The position numbers and the translations under genes are program-made. From Macquaria australasica (taxonomy: Eukaryota > Chordata > Actinopteri > Centrarchiformes > Percichthyidae), in the NCBI GenBank assembly GCA_005408345.1, contig SEMN01000017.1, forward strand, positions 434,001-498,000: a stretch of 64,000 bases of DNA. Reading direction: 5' to 3'. The first letter of the stretch is position 1. Each line of letters starts with the position of its first letter. Shown here piece by piece: positions 49,201 through 60,789 of this stretch. A model generated the notes under the pieces. It had not been told where the DNA came from. It saw only the letters and a program-made list of their open reading frames with translations, and did no database searches.

Positions 49201-50241
49201 ATGCTGCCTTGGAAGAAGAATAAGTTCGACCTGATTGAGGAAGACAAGCAGTCCAAGCAGAAGGGCTATGCGGTGAGTCTCAACTACTCTGCGCTCACCT
49301 CCTTTGCCAAGTCCTGCCCCGAGAGCGCACTCAACAGGGTGGGCAGCATGTTCAAGTCAAAGAGGAAAAAGGTGAAGATCACCAGCGAGGACCCCACATA
49401 TACGGTGCTCTACCTGGGGAATGCCACCACCATCCAGTCCAAAGGGGACGGCTGCACGGACGTGGCGGTGAGCAAGATCTGGGGCAAAAGCGAAATGGGC
49501 AAGAACGGCACCAAGATGAGGCTGACCATCAGCTCGCAGGGCATCCGGATGGTGCATGTGGACGACAAGGCCAGGAGGCCGGGACACTTGTACTTGCTGC
49601 ACCGGATAACCTACTGCGTCGCGGACCCGCGGCTGCCCAAGATTTTCGCCTGGATTTACAGGCACGAAATGAAGCACAAGGCCGTGATGCTGCGCTGCCA
49701 CGCAGTGCTTGTGTCCAAGCCGGAGAAGGCGAAGGCCATGGCGCTGCTGCTGTACCAGACCTCGGCCACGGCCCTGGCCGAGTTCAAAAGACTAAAACGG
49801 AGGGACGATGCCAGACACCAGCAGCAGCAGCTCATAGGGGAACAGACCATCCCGTTGGTCCCCCTCAGGAAGCTGCTGAACGGACAGTGTTACTACAAAC
49901 CCCCAGTGGAGCGCAGCCGGAGCGCGCCCAAGCTGGGCTCTATCACAGAGGACTTGGTCGGAGAGGAGGAGGAGGAGAAAGCGATGCACTTTGAGTGTGA
50001 GGACATTCTGGACAGGGACGATGACTGTGTAGCCAATGGTAAACAGGAGTTGACACAGATTATTAATGACTTGGGAGAGATGAGCATAGGAAACGACGTG
50101 CAGACGCTGAAAGCTGATCTCAGAGTCACCAGACTTCTCTCTGGTGAGAGCACGGGGAGCGAATCCTCCATAGAGAGCAACCAGGAGCCCCCTGCGCTCA
50201 TTAATGGGTTTGAGGAGGTAAAAGTGCAGGAAATTGCCTGA
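49201..50241 (+). CDS. fam43a: FAM43A, PTB-domain protein
   Basis: This is an intracellular adaptor-like protein of 346 residues encoded by one exon, as in other vertebrates. The start MLPWKKNKFDLIEE aligns with human FAM43A; the open frame runs upstream of this ATG but only through a TTG-started extension. A PTB/PID-type domain spans about 64-200, from DPTYTVLYLGNATTIQ through GIRMVHV and RPGHLYLLHRITYCVAD to ALAEFKRLKRRDD. A conserved PPVERSRSAPKLGSITEDL segment follows, then an acidic stretch (GEEEEEK) and a C-terminal LRVTRLLSGESTGSESSIE. The protein is shorter than the human one (about 423) mainly in the acidic region between these. The coding sequence is much richer in GC than its surroundings. 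FAM43B is the alternative, but the lsg1 neighbour favours FAM43A. Confidence 0.95.
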   Translation: MLPWKKNKFDLIEEDKQSKQKGYAVSLNYSALTSFAKSCPESALNRVGSMFKSKRKKVKITSEDPTYTVLYLGNATTIQSKGDGCTDVAVSKIWGKSEMGKNGTKMRLTISSQGIRMVHVDDKARRPGHLYLLHRITYCVADPRLPKIFAWIYRHEMKHKAVMLRCHAVLVSKPEKAKAMALLLYQTSATALAEFKRLKRRDDARHQQQQLIGEQTIPLVPLRKLLNGQCYYKPPVERSRSAPKLGSITEDLVGEEEEEKAMHFECEDILDRDDDCVANGKQELTQIINDLGEMSIGNDVQTLKADLRVTRLLSGESTGSESSIESNQEPPALINGFEEVKVQEIA

Positions 50242-50932
50242 ATAAATGTAGGCATTTCTGGGCGCCTCTGACGCATTGTTTTGTTGAGCCATGACGTCTC
50301 CACAAGAAACATTTCCTCTGTAGTCCACCTTTTGTTGGAGAGTGTTTATCTAATCTGCTCATCCACGACAAAGTGAGAGGATCCAGAAAAGATCCTCTAA
50401 GGTTCTGGGACAATTACCGCACGTGGACACACAATTAGGCTACTGAATTATATTTCAAGATTGTGTAAACACAAGTGCATGCCCATTTGAGAGATGACAG
50501 GTTGAACCGACAAAATCCCAGTGCGCCTTAAGACGCACGGCACTAATTCCATCTCTTTTACTTAAGAGGATTTGTTGTAGCCTCAAGCTTGTTTACCTAA
50601 AGTTTTCTCTCTTGAAAATGGCGTTTTTCTGATGAAAAATGCTCATCAAGATCCAAAAAAAACCATTTCGTTTTTAAAGCACGTTTTGTTTTTGTGGTTC
50701 TGTGGGTCTAAACAGGCATCCTTAATTTTCCTGTCAGGGCGCTTTTCATTAATTTTATTTTGCACTGTGGTAGAATTCATTCAAGTATTATGTTGGCTAC
50801 ATGTACATGATGTTTGTTGGTATGTTGTCTGAAACATAAATGCCATATCTTTGCTGTGCAAAAGGAAAAACACCTTTATGTATTAAGATGTAAAGTAAGA
50901 TGTTTTAAATATAAATATGTTATTTTTTAAAT

Positions 50933-50981
50933 AATAAAAAAATGTGGTTTGTTATGTGAACCTCATAGAATTATCAATAAA
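50933..50981 (+). promoter_or_regulatory. Candidate fam43a polyadenylation signals
   Basis: AATAAA occurs at 50933-50938 and again at 50976-50981, about 0.7 kb after the stop codon, in an A/T-rich 3' UTR. Either could end the transcript. Confidence 0.55.
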
Positions 50982-52335
50982 AAAGAAAATGATACAAAGT
51001 TGTTGAAGTTTGTGTAGATTTCTGTAGGAAAACAAGTAGGCCACGTTTTCCTTTGGTGCTCTTTAATATGAGTATGATGTCTCAAATTGAGGTCAGATTT
51101 GCACCGCTGAATAAAAGTCTCATCGAGGCAGGAAGCAGAGAAATACATTTCTCAGCTGTATAGGTGTTATCAGCGTCATCACCGGAGTATCTGTGTTGTT
51201 GTACATACGTATTTCTTCTAATAGCCTGGGCTGGATCTTTTTTCAGGGAACAGGCTGTAGAAGTTATTGAGTTAAGGTACTGAAGGCCCATTCATTCTGA
51301 CTGCGTGGCCTCAGGGACGCCAGGCCACACAGGAGGACGACGCCAGAAGCACAAGCAGTTAGAACATCACATGGGTCCTTTAATGACAAGGCAGCAGAAG
51401 CACCAGAGGCCTTTTAACACCATACTGACTGTTTTTTATCTGCTATTACATCTGTCCTCCATTGGTGAGACACTACAGGGAATCTCTTAAGGGTCAAAAC
51501 AGGTACTGTAAATGTACTCTTGTATGTATTACAAGTGTAGAGTCATACATTCAAGCCAGCAGGTATATTTCATTCACATTGGCCCTACTTTTTGCATTAG
51601 TATTGTCATGTGTGAGTTCAACTTCACCAAAATATCAGTTAATAAACGGAAGCGACACTGAGATAAGATTAGATTACTTCCTTTAGTACATCAGGCTTAA
51701 TGTCTGACACCTACTGTGACAAAGAGACAGAATCACCTCTCATGCCAGGGCCTGTGGTCAGAGAGGGATGTGTCTGAGCAGCAGTAACACCACTTCTCCT
51801 GCTGCTCTAAATGTGGAAGACCTGACACTGTCACTTCCTTTTCACACGTAGCAACAGGCCTACGCAAATGCCACACAGTTCCTGCCAGTCATGCGGCCCC
51901 CGAGACAGATATAACATCATCAACTGGAACACACAGATATTGATGTATTGGTAAGCCATTAGTGTCTGCCAGGGGCCGCACTCCAAAGCCCACAGGGCAG
52001 GGATGATGCTCCTCCAGAGCCGGGCATATTCTCACTAACACCACCAGCTTTGACGCTGCACACTGACAGAGTAAGAATAAGACACGAGGAGGGAGAAAAC
52101 AGGCCTGCTGCTGCCCAGAGGAGGTGGATATGGGGATAGTTATCTGGACAGACTTGTCACCAGCTGACACAATCCCATTGGCCATGCCGAGGTATTCGCT
52201 GAAAACAAAAAACACTCCCACCACGGACTTAGAACGAGATCCAGAGACAGTGGGTTAATGTATTTCAGCCACCGGTTGGTGAGTTCTATAAAAAGCTTCC
52301 CAGTGGCTCATTATGGAGTGATGTGCTTTCAGGAG

Positions 52336-52336
<1 letters not shown>

Positions 52337-52375
<39 letters not shown>

Positions 52376-52383
52376 TCACACAC
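52337..52383. repeat. (CA)n microsatellite
   Basis: A pure CA run of about 34 bases followed by a CTCACTCACACAC tail. Confidence 0.95.
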
Positions 52384-53196
52384 GCTTTAACTCGAGACTG
52401 TTGTTGCTGTATTTGTGGCTTGTCAAATGGTAAAAGTTCATGTGAGCTGAAACAGTAACTAGAGCTCAGATACCCAGACAGTTAGTTTCTCTTCCTCGTG
52501 TGGTGTGATGCCCTGTCTACTGCAGCAGCTGCAGCCTCACAGGAGCCACCCTCATACAGCATGACATCATCAGCATGTGCCCAGCCTAATGTAATTAGTG
52601 GACAGCCAGTGCTCTTACCACATAAACGTAAAGACAGAGCAGCAACATGCTATTTGACTGCTGTTCCTGCTTTTTACAGCTTCTGACGCATTTATAGTCT
52701 GACCTATATTCTCATAAGGCCTCTCTTGTGCCCCACCTCTGCAATAGCAATCAAGGTCTCGCAATCTTCCAGGGTTACATGGATATCAGCCACATGTGCA
52801 GCCAACCTGTGTGAGTGGGCTGGCATTAAAGGTTTGAAAGTGTTTGCTGACGACAAGTGGCTGGAAAAAAAAAAAACAAAAAACGAGGCTTTTTGATATT
52901 CACAAGTCACATTCGTTTTTTTTCCCTTGAACAAACACTCAGGAGTTTGCTTTACCTTCTGTCAGACATGTGTGAGTCACAGGGAAAAAGGCTACACATT
53001 CAGCAAGAAAATTGCCCGTCAGTCACAGAAGCCGAGCGTGTTGCTGTTGGTTTTTACTGCAAGCCCATCTCTCATGCTGCAACATGTTATCTAGAAATGA
53101 AAAGAAGAATTCTTATTTAACAGTGACGGACGACTCATGTGAATGAACTTTTATTTCTTATATGAAAAATAATAAAAACAACAAAACTGCTGTGTA

Positions 53197-53465
53197 AGGC
53201 AGCAACGAACGATCATTTTCTTATTGGGTTGTCTGCTGACTGTCTGCAGTCTTCTCCTGATTAATCGGTCTATAACATTCTTCACTTTGCTTGTTTTCTC
53301 CGAACAACAGTCCAAAACCCAAAGATCTTAAGTTAACTGTCACATAAGACAAGGAAAGTAGCAAATCTTCAATACTGAGAAGTTGGAACTAGGAAATGTT
53401 TGGCCTTTTTACTTTGAAAAGGACCGAAATGATAAATCGATGATCAAAATAGTTGCAGATTCATT
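53197..53465 (+). repeat. Dispersed A/T-rich repeat family, copy D
   Basis: It begins AGGCAGCAACGAACGATCAT and carries TTAATCGGTCTATAACATT, CAGTCCAAAACCCAAAGATC, TAACTGTCACATAAGAC, GAGAAGTTGGAA, then ATGATAAATCGATGATCAAAA and AGTTGCAG. Landmark order matches copies A to C. It lies downstream of fam43a. Confidence 0.75.
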
Positions 53466-54979
53466 ATATATAATTATTGTTATATCATATTTAAACATAA
53501 AAATTCATCATATTTTGATTGATTTATTTTATATCTAAAATCTTATTGTGAAAAATATAGCTGTCAAATAAATGTAACAAAGTAAAAAAGCACAATGAAA
53601 TGTAGAGAAGTAGAAGTTGAAAGTAGCACAAAATACTCGAAATACTCAAGTAAAGCACAAGTACCTTAAAACTGTATAGTACTTGAGTAAATGTACTTTC
53701 TACCACTGTATATAAGTATACCACAGGGTTCAATGAACATAAAGTATTCTCTGGGTACATGCCACTTACTGCTGCCTGCAATGATGCCCTGTAAACACAT
53801 GAAAACCCTTCATCAAACTTAATCACGCTATAATTCACCGATTTTAAGCTCACTTAACCATCCTCCAACAAACAATTAATGAACCTGGCGTTCACTGCCT
53901 GGTCTGACACAGAAGCAGAAGAGCAGAGTTTCCTAATTATCTGCTAGTGGAACGCCGCCGTGGGCCATCACTGTACCAGATCCTCACCAGAGCCAGGCGG
54001 ACACACGGCTTCATTTTGAACCACGCTACAAAATCTGATCCTCTATAATGCATGAGGGGGGCCAGGAAAGTTAGTTACTGTGCCTGGGTCTGATTACACC
54101 ATCAGCATCATCAAGATGTCAGAGGGGTTGAATCTGAGCGCAGAGGGATGGTGGCCTCCTCTTGGCTGTGGAAACATAAACGAAATATCTAGGAATAGTT
54201 GCAGAGAGCAACATGTCGCAGCATGCCCTCAGATCATAATTAGATGCTTTACGTAGACAGAGTCTCCGAACTTGGGGCAGGTGAGGAGGAGATGGATGCG
54301 ACGCTGTTATTTGTAGCATGAAGGTGTGTAATTAACACACTCTTCAACTCCTGAAATCGCTGGTGAGGGTCATTTTACACCAAACATAGAATTAGAGGTG
54401 CAGCAGACCTTATCTGCAAAGTTGTGGGGGACAATGTACTTTGACCATGTGCTTCACAGGCAGACAGTATCAGTCCACCTATGACTTTATCAGGATGCTG
54501 TGGATGTGAGAAAGACAGGGCCAGACAGTGAGAGACAGAAAGAGAGAGAAAAAAAATCCATTATGGTGCCAGCCTCAGCTCTCATTAGTTTGAATCTGAC
54601 AGGTGTCCTCCAGGAGTTGTGCAGCATATGTGTGTGTGTGTATGAGTGTGTGTGTGTGAGTGTGTCTATGCATGCAAGTGCACCATGTGTGTAGGTACAG
54701 GTCATTTTCATGCTCGACTGTTCTACAAAACATTTCATGTGCTGTGTCCTCTAAGGTGCTGCTCTGGCTGAAGTGAAGGACAGATACATCAACGGGCAAC
54801 AGACAGACATGCTTTAATTAATTACTGAGGAAGTGCACCCATTAAAAGCGACTGCGTCTGCAAAACATTCAGTGAGGTGTCAGTGATTTTATGCATCGGT
54901 GGCTGGCAAGTTGGATTACGTAATCTAAATGAATAACTTGGATGAAAAAATATATTCATAGAGAAAACAAGACTCAGAG

Positions 54980-55680
54980 TCTACGGCCATGCTAGAAGCT
55001 CTGTGAGGCTGCAGGCTAAATGCTTACGTCAGCATGCTAACACACTCACAGTGACAATGCTGACATGCTGATGTTTAGCAGGTAGTGTGTACCATGCTAA
55101 CCAGTTTGGTTTATGTGCGTGTTAGGATGCTAACACTTGCTAATTAGCACTAAACGCAAAGTACAGCTGAGGCTGATGGGGATGTCCTTTGTGTTGCAGA
55201 TATTTGGTCATAAATCAAAGTATCTGACCTGATGATGTTGCTAGATGAAAAGATCAGCAAAGTTATTACAATTTGTCCAAACGAGGATGTGAACGTATGT
55301 ACCAAATTTCATGGCAATCCTCCCAACATTTGTCGAGACATTTTACTGAAAACCACAAACGTCGATGCCATGGTGGCGCTAGAGGAAAAGTCAGAGGATC
55401 ACCAACATCATTAAGATTCATCCTCTGGGTACCATGAATGTCTGTACAAAATGTTGTGCCAACTAATTTAGTAGATGTTGAGATATTTTACAGGATAACT
55501 GAAAACTTTGACCTGCTAATGGCACTAAATGAAAAGTCAGGTGATCAACGACATCATTAAGATTCATCCTCTGGGCACTTTTAATGTCTGCACAAAATTT
55601 CATGGCAATCCATCCAAAAGCTGATATTTTAGTCTGGACCAGCATGGTGGACCAAGCGACATTGTCATCTCTAACTAGGG
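54980..55680 (+). repeat. Teleost dispersed repeat with internal tandem modules
   Basis: The first part is rich in GCTAAC/ATGCTGA words (CATGCTAACACACTC, CATGCTGATGTTTAGC). It is followed by GATATTTGGTCATAAATCAAAG and then repeated modules with GATCAACG/GATCACCAACATCATTAAG, ATTCATCCTCTGGG, AATGTCTG, and AAATTTCATGGCAATCC at about 55230-55350, 55395-55490 and 55535-55660. I recognise this as a very common percomorph repeat, though I cannot name its class. It contains no coding. Confidence 0.75.
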
Positions 55681-57259
55681 ATGACAACGTCAGGGCAGAA
55701 GCAAAAATAATAACAGATGCATGTGAGAAAAGGTTTTATGGGATTCAGCATTAGTTTACTTCAGCTAGGATCACAACCTCTCCTGCCTCAGTGCACCACA
55801 TACACAGTTGCAGGTACTTACAGAATATTTCATCACTGTGCACCCAGCCATCATTCAGCTTCAGACAAGAGTCCAGCCTACAATTTCCCCCTTGATCATA
55901 CATGCTGAGTGTCTCACACGACACTTCTCAGTCGGTCTCCATACAGTGTGCTCATGTAATGAGCCGTGTCTGTCTCTATGGGCCGAGCCCCAGGAGGCCG
56001 TGAAACTCTAGATCTCGCAGTGTCCCATTCAGCCACTGCTCCACTTGTTTTCCACTTGCTCCGACACAAAAGCTCAGCCCCTGGAGAGTCATAGATTTCA
56101 GCAGGGTTATTTCGGTCTTTCCGTTCACGGGGAGGAAATGGAATAATAACAGAGGCGTGAGAGAGAAAATCACGGGGTGACCCTCGGACAGACCTGCTGT
56201 CTGAGCAGAATGCAGAATCCAAAATGGGATTTGTGAGGCTTTTTAAGATAAGATACCCATCAGCATGTTTTGTAGAGGGGGACACTTGAGATACATCCAT
56301 GCCCCCAGAACACCCACTTCTCTTTGCTTTTATTGTTCGGCAGCAAGAGCAAAGTGATAGTAGGTTTTGAGCAACTTTCTTTACCAGATACTGTGGCCTA
56401 CTTTTCAGATCTGTCCAAATATGAGGAAACTGTGGTGAAATCCACATGTGTAATTTTCCTGTTTCAAATACAGACAGGAAACAGATGCAATGTCCAACAC
56501 CTCAGGTCTTAGGCATGTCCCATAGGATGCACATGTTTCTGTGTGTGAATGTGTGTTAGGGGCTAGGTGCTTTTATGTGCTCAGAGGAAGGCTTGGGGGC
56601 ACCGGTGCCGGATCTGAGGAGCAAAATACAAACATGTCTCCAATCTGAGAAAAACATAACCAAAAACTGTCAAGGTTTACGCTGCTATAAAAATTCTTAG
56701 TTATGTTTATCTGCTTTGCACCCAGCTGTGGTTTTATGAATGGCTGTTATCTCATCAGGACGGTTTATTATCAAAGCTCTGAAGGCTGCACTTTGCGCTG
56801 AGGGTGTTTGTGTTATGAGACTTGCATAGATTATTCATGAATGTCATTACCTTACACATTACTGAGGGTCCTCTAGTTCTGAACACAGTGACTCCTAGAG
56901 AATCAGAGGCATTGATTAAACTAATCAAATCTCAATTTTCCATTGGCCGCATGACCTGTAACAAACAGACCTGGTCACTGATAGATACGTCCCGACCGCT
57001 ATATTTAGATCAATTCTGTGCAGGGCATTGTGTACAAGCATGCTGCCGCCTCGTATCGACAGACTGTTGCTGTGAGAAGGGATCAGGGTCTCTGCTCTTG
57101 CTGGGCACATGTTCGATTCATAGCATTTTGCCAGCATGTCATCAGTTGACACCCATGAATAGGTGTCTTATTGACAGCCCAGCTCAAAGTTTATCAGTAG
57201 ATGGCCTGGTTGGCTGGGTGCAGTCACCTTTGAACATGTAGAAAATACAGTTTTTCCAC

Positions 57260-57261
<2 letters not shown>

Positions 57262-57293
<32 letters not shown>
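57262..57293. repeat. (AT)n microsatellite
   Basis: A pure AT run of about 32 bases. Confidence 0.95.
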
Positions 57294-57296
<3 letters not shown>

Positions 57297-57576
57297 CCAT
57301 ATTAGGTGAAAACGTCAAGATTTCAAGAGCTGAGAAAAAAAGTTATTTTGAGTTTTAGCACCATGCTTAAGAGCTAATTTTCTTAGCCTAGAGTAGATCA
57401 TGTAATCTTTCGCCTGGAGTAGAAACAAATCAAATCATTGACTACACAAAAAAAAAACAAAGAAAAAGGCTGACCCCATATGGCTCAGTAAGAACAATTA
57501 GTAGGCTTTTTTCCTCTGCATGGAATACCAAATGAGTGGCGTCAATTATGGTGAAAACTGTATGTCCAATTTCACT

Positions 57577-57690
57577 CAGTTGCCGGTTTATTCGGTACAC
57601 CTAGCTAAAACTAATGCAGTCTAATACAATAGTCCTGCTGTTGAAACGGATTTCTTTATACTGAGAGGTGTTTCTAATATTTTGTCCACC
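57577..57690 (+). repeat. Teleost dispersed repeat fragment (GGTACACCTAGCTAAAAC type)
   Basis: It contains CAGTTGCCGGTTTATTCGG, then TACACCTAGCTAAAACTAAT, GCAGTCTAATACAA and GAGAGGTGTTTCTAATATTT, followed by TGTCCACC. This ordered set is a familiar repeat in teleost genomes. The class is not known to me. Confidence 0.6.
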
Positions 57691-60492
57691 TCATTTATAT
57701 CAGTGAGGGTGGGCACAATGTCTGAAACACCTCCACCTATTTGGCATTATGTAGGATACAAGCTGTAGCTGTATCATCACCTTGTGTATCAGTCATTATT
57801 TGCATATTTTCTTCTTAAAAACCTAAAAAGTTACTGAGGGTTTGAGAGAAGATTTGCTCTCCTTCAGCAGCCGTCTGTTGAGTCACGTTAGCAGCTTACC
57901 AACAGTCTTCTGTTGTTGGCCATAGAGCATCGCTGCTGGGGGCTGCATGCCTTGCTCATGGGTGCTTTCCAAATGATTGCCTTTTGCCTGATAGTTTGAC
58001 ATCAGTTTGAGAAGTGAACATCAGAAGAAACCGCATGAAGAGAGCAAAGCAGGGTTCAGCGCTGTGTATCTCCGCTCCAGGCAGACAGTCCAAACCATGT
58101 GTTTCCCTGCAAGGGGAATGTGAACAGAACAGGGTCTTTTGTTCGCAGAAATTCCGGCAATGTTTATCGGTTGTTGCTTTGTCTGACAGCCACTCCTTAG
58201 AATCACACCACAGAAGCATAAAAGCTTGCTGGAGGTGCATGGATCTCAGCTGATAGTGTTTACGCTGTACTTTACTGCAGTGTAGTCTGTTGCTTTTAAA
58301 GACTGATGTCAGAGTGTCACGTCCCTGCTTGGACTTGGATAAAATATCAAGTAATCAGGCTATATCTTCTTGAGTCACTGACTAATAGTCTGCACGACTG
58401 ACTGCAGAGTTGTAATTTTCATAGCGTGTGCTGCCACATTCCCTCCCTGCAGGTCTGTGCACTGTACTTGACACAGATGTGGTGTGTGAAACAGTAAACA
58501 CACACAGCCCTGCTGTAAAAAACAGATGATGCAACATGGCAGCCTCTCCAGTGGACTGCTCCTGCTTAATATCTGTTCATACCCAATACCAAATACATAC
58601 TTGTTTTGGGGTTTTTTAAAATCCAGTTTGCAAAACATAATACAGCACAAAAAAAAAGGTTTTGCTGAAGAAGGGCAACCCTGTCTCCAGATATTACATT
58701 TATATAGTGTTAATTTGTTTGTAATCTCTGTCTTGTGCTTCAAGCCACTGTGGACTTTTTCCATGTTAAACTAAGACCGCGATCTAACAAAGTGCCGTGA
58801 CTTCCTGAACAAAAACATAAAAAAATTGAATAGTGTTTTAGTTGCTACGAGCGGATATTGTATTGCAAGAGTGAATATTGTAATAAAACAAATGAAATAG
58901 TGTGGGCATTTTGTATCAAGTTGCCAGATAAGCTACTTTAATTTAGGGCATTTACTCGTTATGTTGATAGAAACGTAATCTGGACAGAATTATGATTCCT
59001 CCAAAACATATTTTCTGTTGCAAATTAGTTTTATATAAATGTAATTTTCAAGGAGATGAGGTGGAGAATGGAAATTTATTCTACATCATGTAAACATGTT
59101 CAACCATTTCAACTTGCAACCCCCATTCTAAGACTGGGTCACTCTGTACAGAAGAGTTAACAATATTAAATTTCAGATGATGTTACTTGGACTATTATTG
59201 GAAGAAGCCAAGCCTGCACAGCAACATCTAAAAATAAAACTCTAGTGGTGACGAGGCTGATTTGTTATTTCTTTACTGAGTGTCACTCAGTTATGTTAGT
59301 CATTTTAGTTATTTTAAGTTATTTTATACTTAAAAAAGATTTACAGTATAGCTAAAAACACAATTTGCAATTCAATGTGCAAGTGTGAATCACAAAAAGA
59401 AGCTATTATAACAATCAAATATAATTTATTTTATGAATTAATATTTGCCTTATTAATTTAGGCATATTTCAAATTAAAACATGATTAAGATACTCTTCAC
59501 ATAATTTCAGTCATGTTGCACGATCCCTTCACAATCTTTTCTCAGGTGAGAGGAGCCAGGTTTTCAGTCACCAACAGCCATGTGCTGCATCACACCACAT
59601 CAACGGTGTCAACATTTTCCCAACCGTGTGTGGCTGGCTCTTCGGGATTTAGCCAGATGGCCGCTCATCTCTTCCAAGCCTCTCAAAGCCTCTTAAGACA
59701 CAGGCCATGAGCTCCAGGAAACAACAGAGCAACCTTGTTAGATTTCCACTGCCAGACTGCAATCTCACCCCCCCACACCCCCGCTCCTACAACGCTGTGT
59801 CCATGGAGTTAGCATGTCATCAGGTCTCATGAGCCACACACCGTCTGGGAAATGCACAGTGTCCTTGGCTGTTGCTATGCCCACTTTGTCGCCTGCATGG
59901 CTTACCTGAAGATCAACCTAAAAGTGGCAGTACATGAGTGTGATCTTTGATATGTGTTTATTGCTGCTAAATATTGCTGCTTTTTATGGGGTTTTCTTTG
60001 CTGCAGATTGCATGTATTTTTACTGGAGTTTGAGTTTAGTCAGGGTTGTTCTTGCACGTTATGCCAAACAAAGTTTTTCTTCATTTTATCCCCCTGTTCC
60101 TGCTGCCAAGAACATAAAACACATCACTTCCTGTTCACCAGGGGATTTTTGCTGTGAAAGATCTACCTCACACTGTGTGCTTAGACCAGCAGGTTTTCAT
60201 GAAATGGGTAGACTTTGTGTCATATTAACTAGTAGCAGGGAGAAGATTTCTCTTAATAAAAACATTAATGATTAAGAGATTTATGTTGCAAAGTAAGCAG
60301 TTATCATTGGGAATCTCTCTCACAGTGTCTCAATCAAAATGCCTTTAGTTGCCTTTAGTTTATCTGTCTTGGGCTTTTATTTGGTGCCAAATATCCACAT
60401 GGCACAACGTGTACTGCTATTATACTGCAGAATGTAATGTACTCTATGTGATTTGTGCCACACCCAGATGATTACAAGCATACTTGTGTCCT

Positions 60493-60496
<4 letters not shown>

Positions 60497-60580
<84 letters not shown>

Positions 60581-60594
60581 CACACACACACACA
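60497..60594. repeat. (CA)n microsatellite, first of a pair
   Basis: A CA run of about 98 bases with one G interruption near 60574. Its minus strand produces long artificial Cys-Val frames. Confidence 0.97.
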
Positions 60595-60710
60595 GTCTGA
60601 CACATAAAAGCAAACACACATACTGGACAAGCAAGTGTATGCTCACACAGAGTCCAGACACAGAAACATAAAGACTGCAACCACCGAAATGGACACATAA
60701 ACACACAGAC

Positions 60711-60719
60711 ACACACACA

Positions 60720-60785
<66 letters not shown>
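60711..60785. repeat. (CA)n microsatellite, second of a pair
   Basis: A CA run of about 65-75 bases with early ACAG interruptions, starting about 115 bases after the previous array. Confidence 0.95.

Positions 60786-60789
<4 letters not shown>

Noticed and set aside
49357..50328. Four antisense open frames opposite fam43a
   Set aside because: They are shadows of the GC-rich fam43a coding sequence, which has few stops on its complement.
51889..52224. 111-codon minus-strand frame downstream of fam43a
   Set aside because: No known similarity, no splice-bounded homology and no neighbouring exons; treated as chance.
54980..55680. CRISPR-like or satellite array
   Set aside because: Spacing and identity of the repeated words are irregular, and the DNA is from a eukaryote; it is one dispersed repeat with internal modules.
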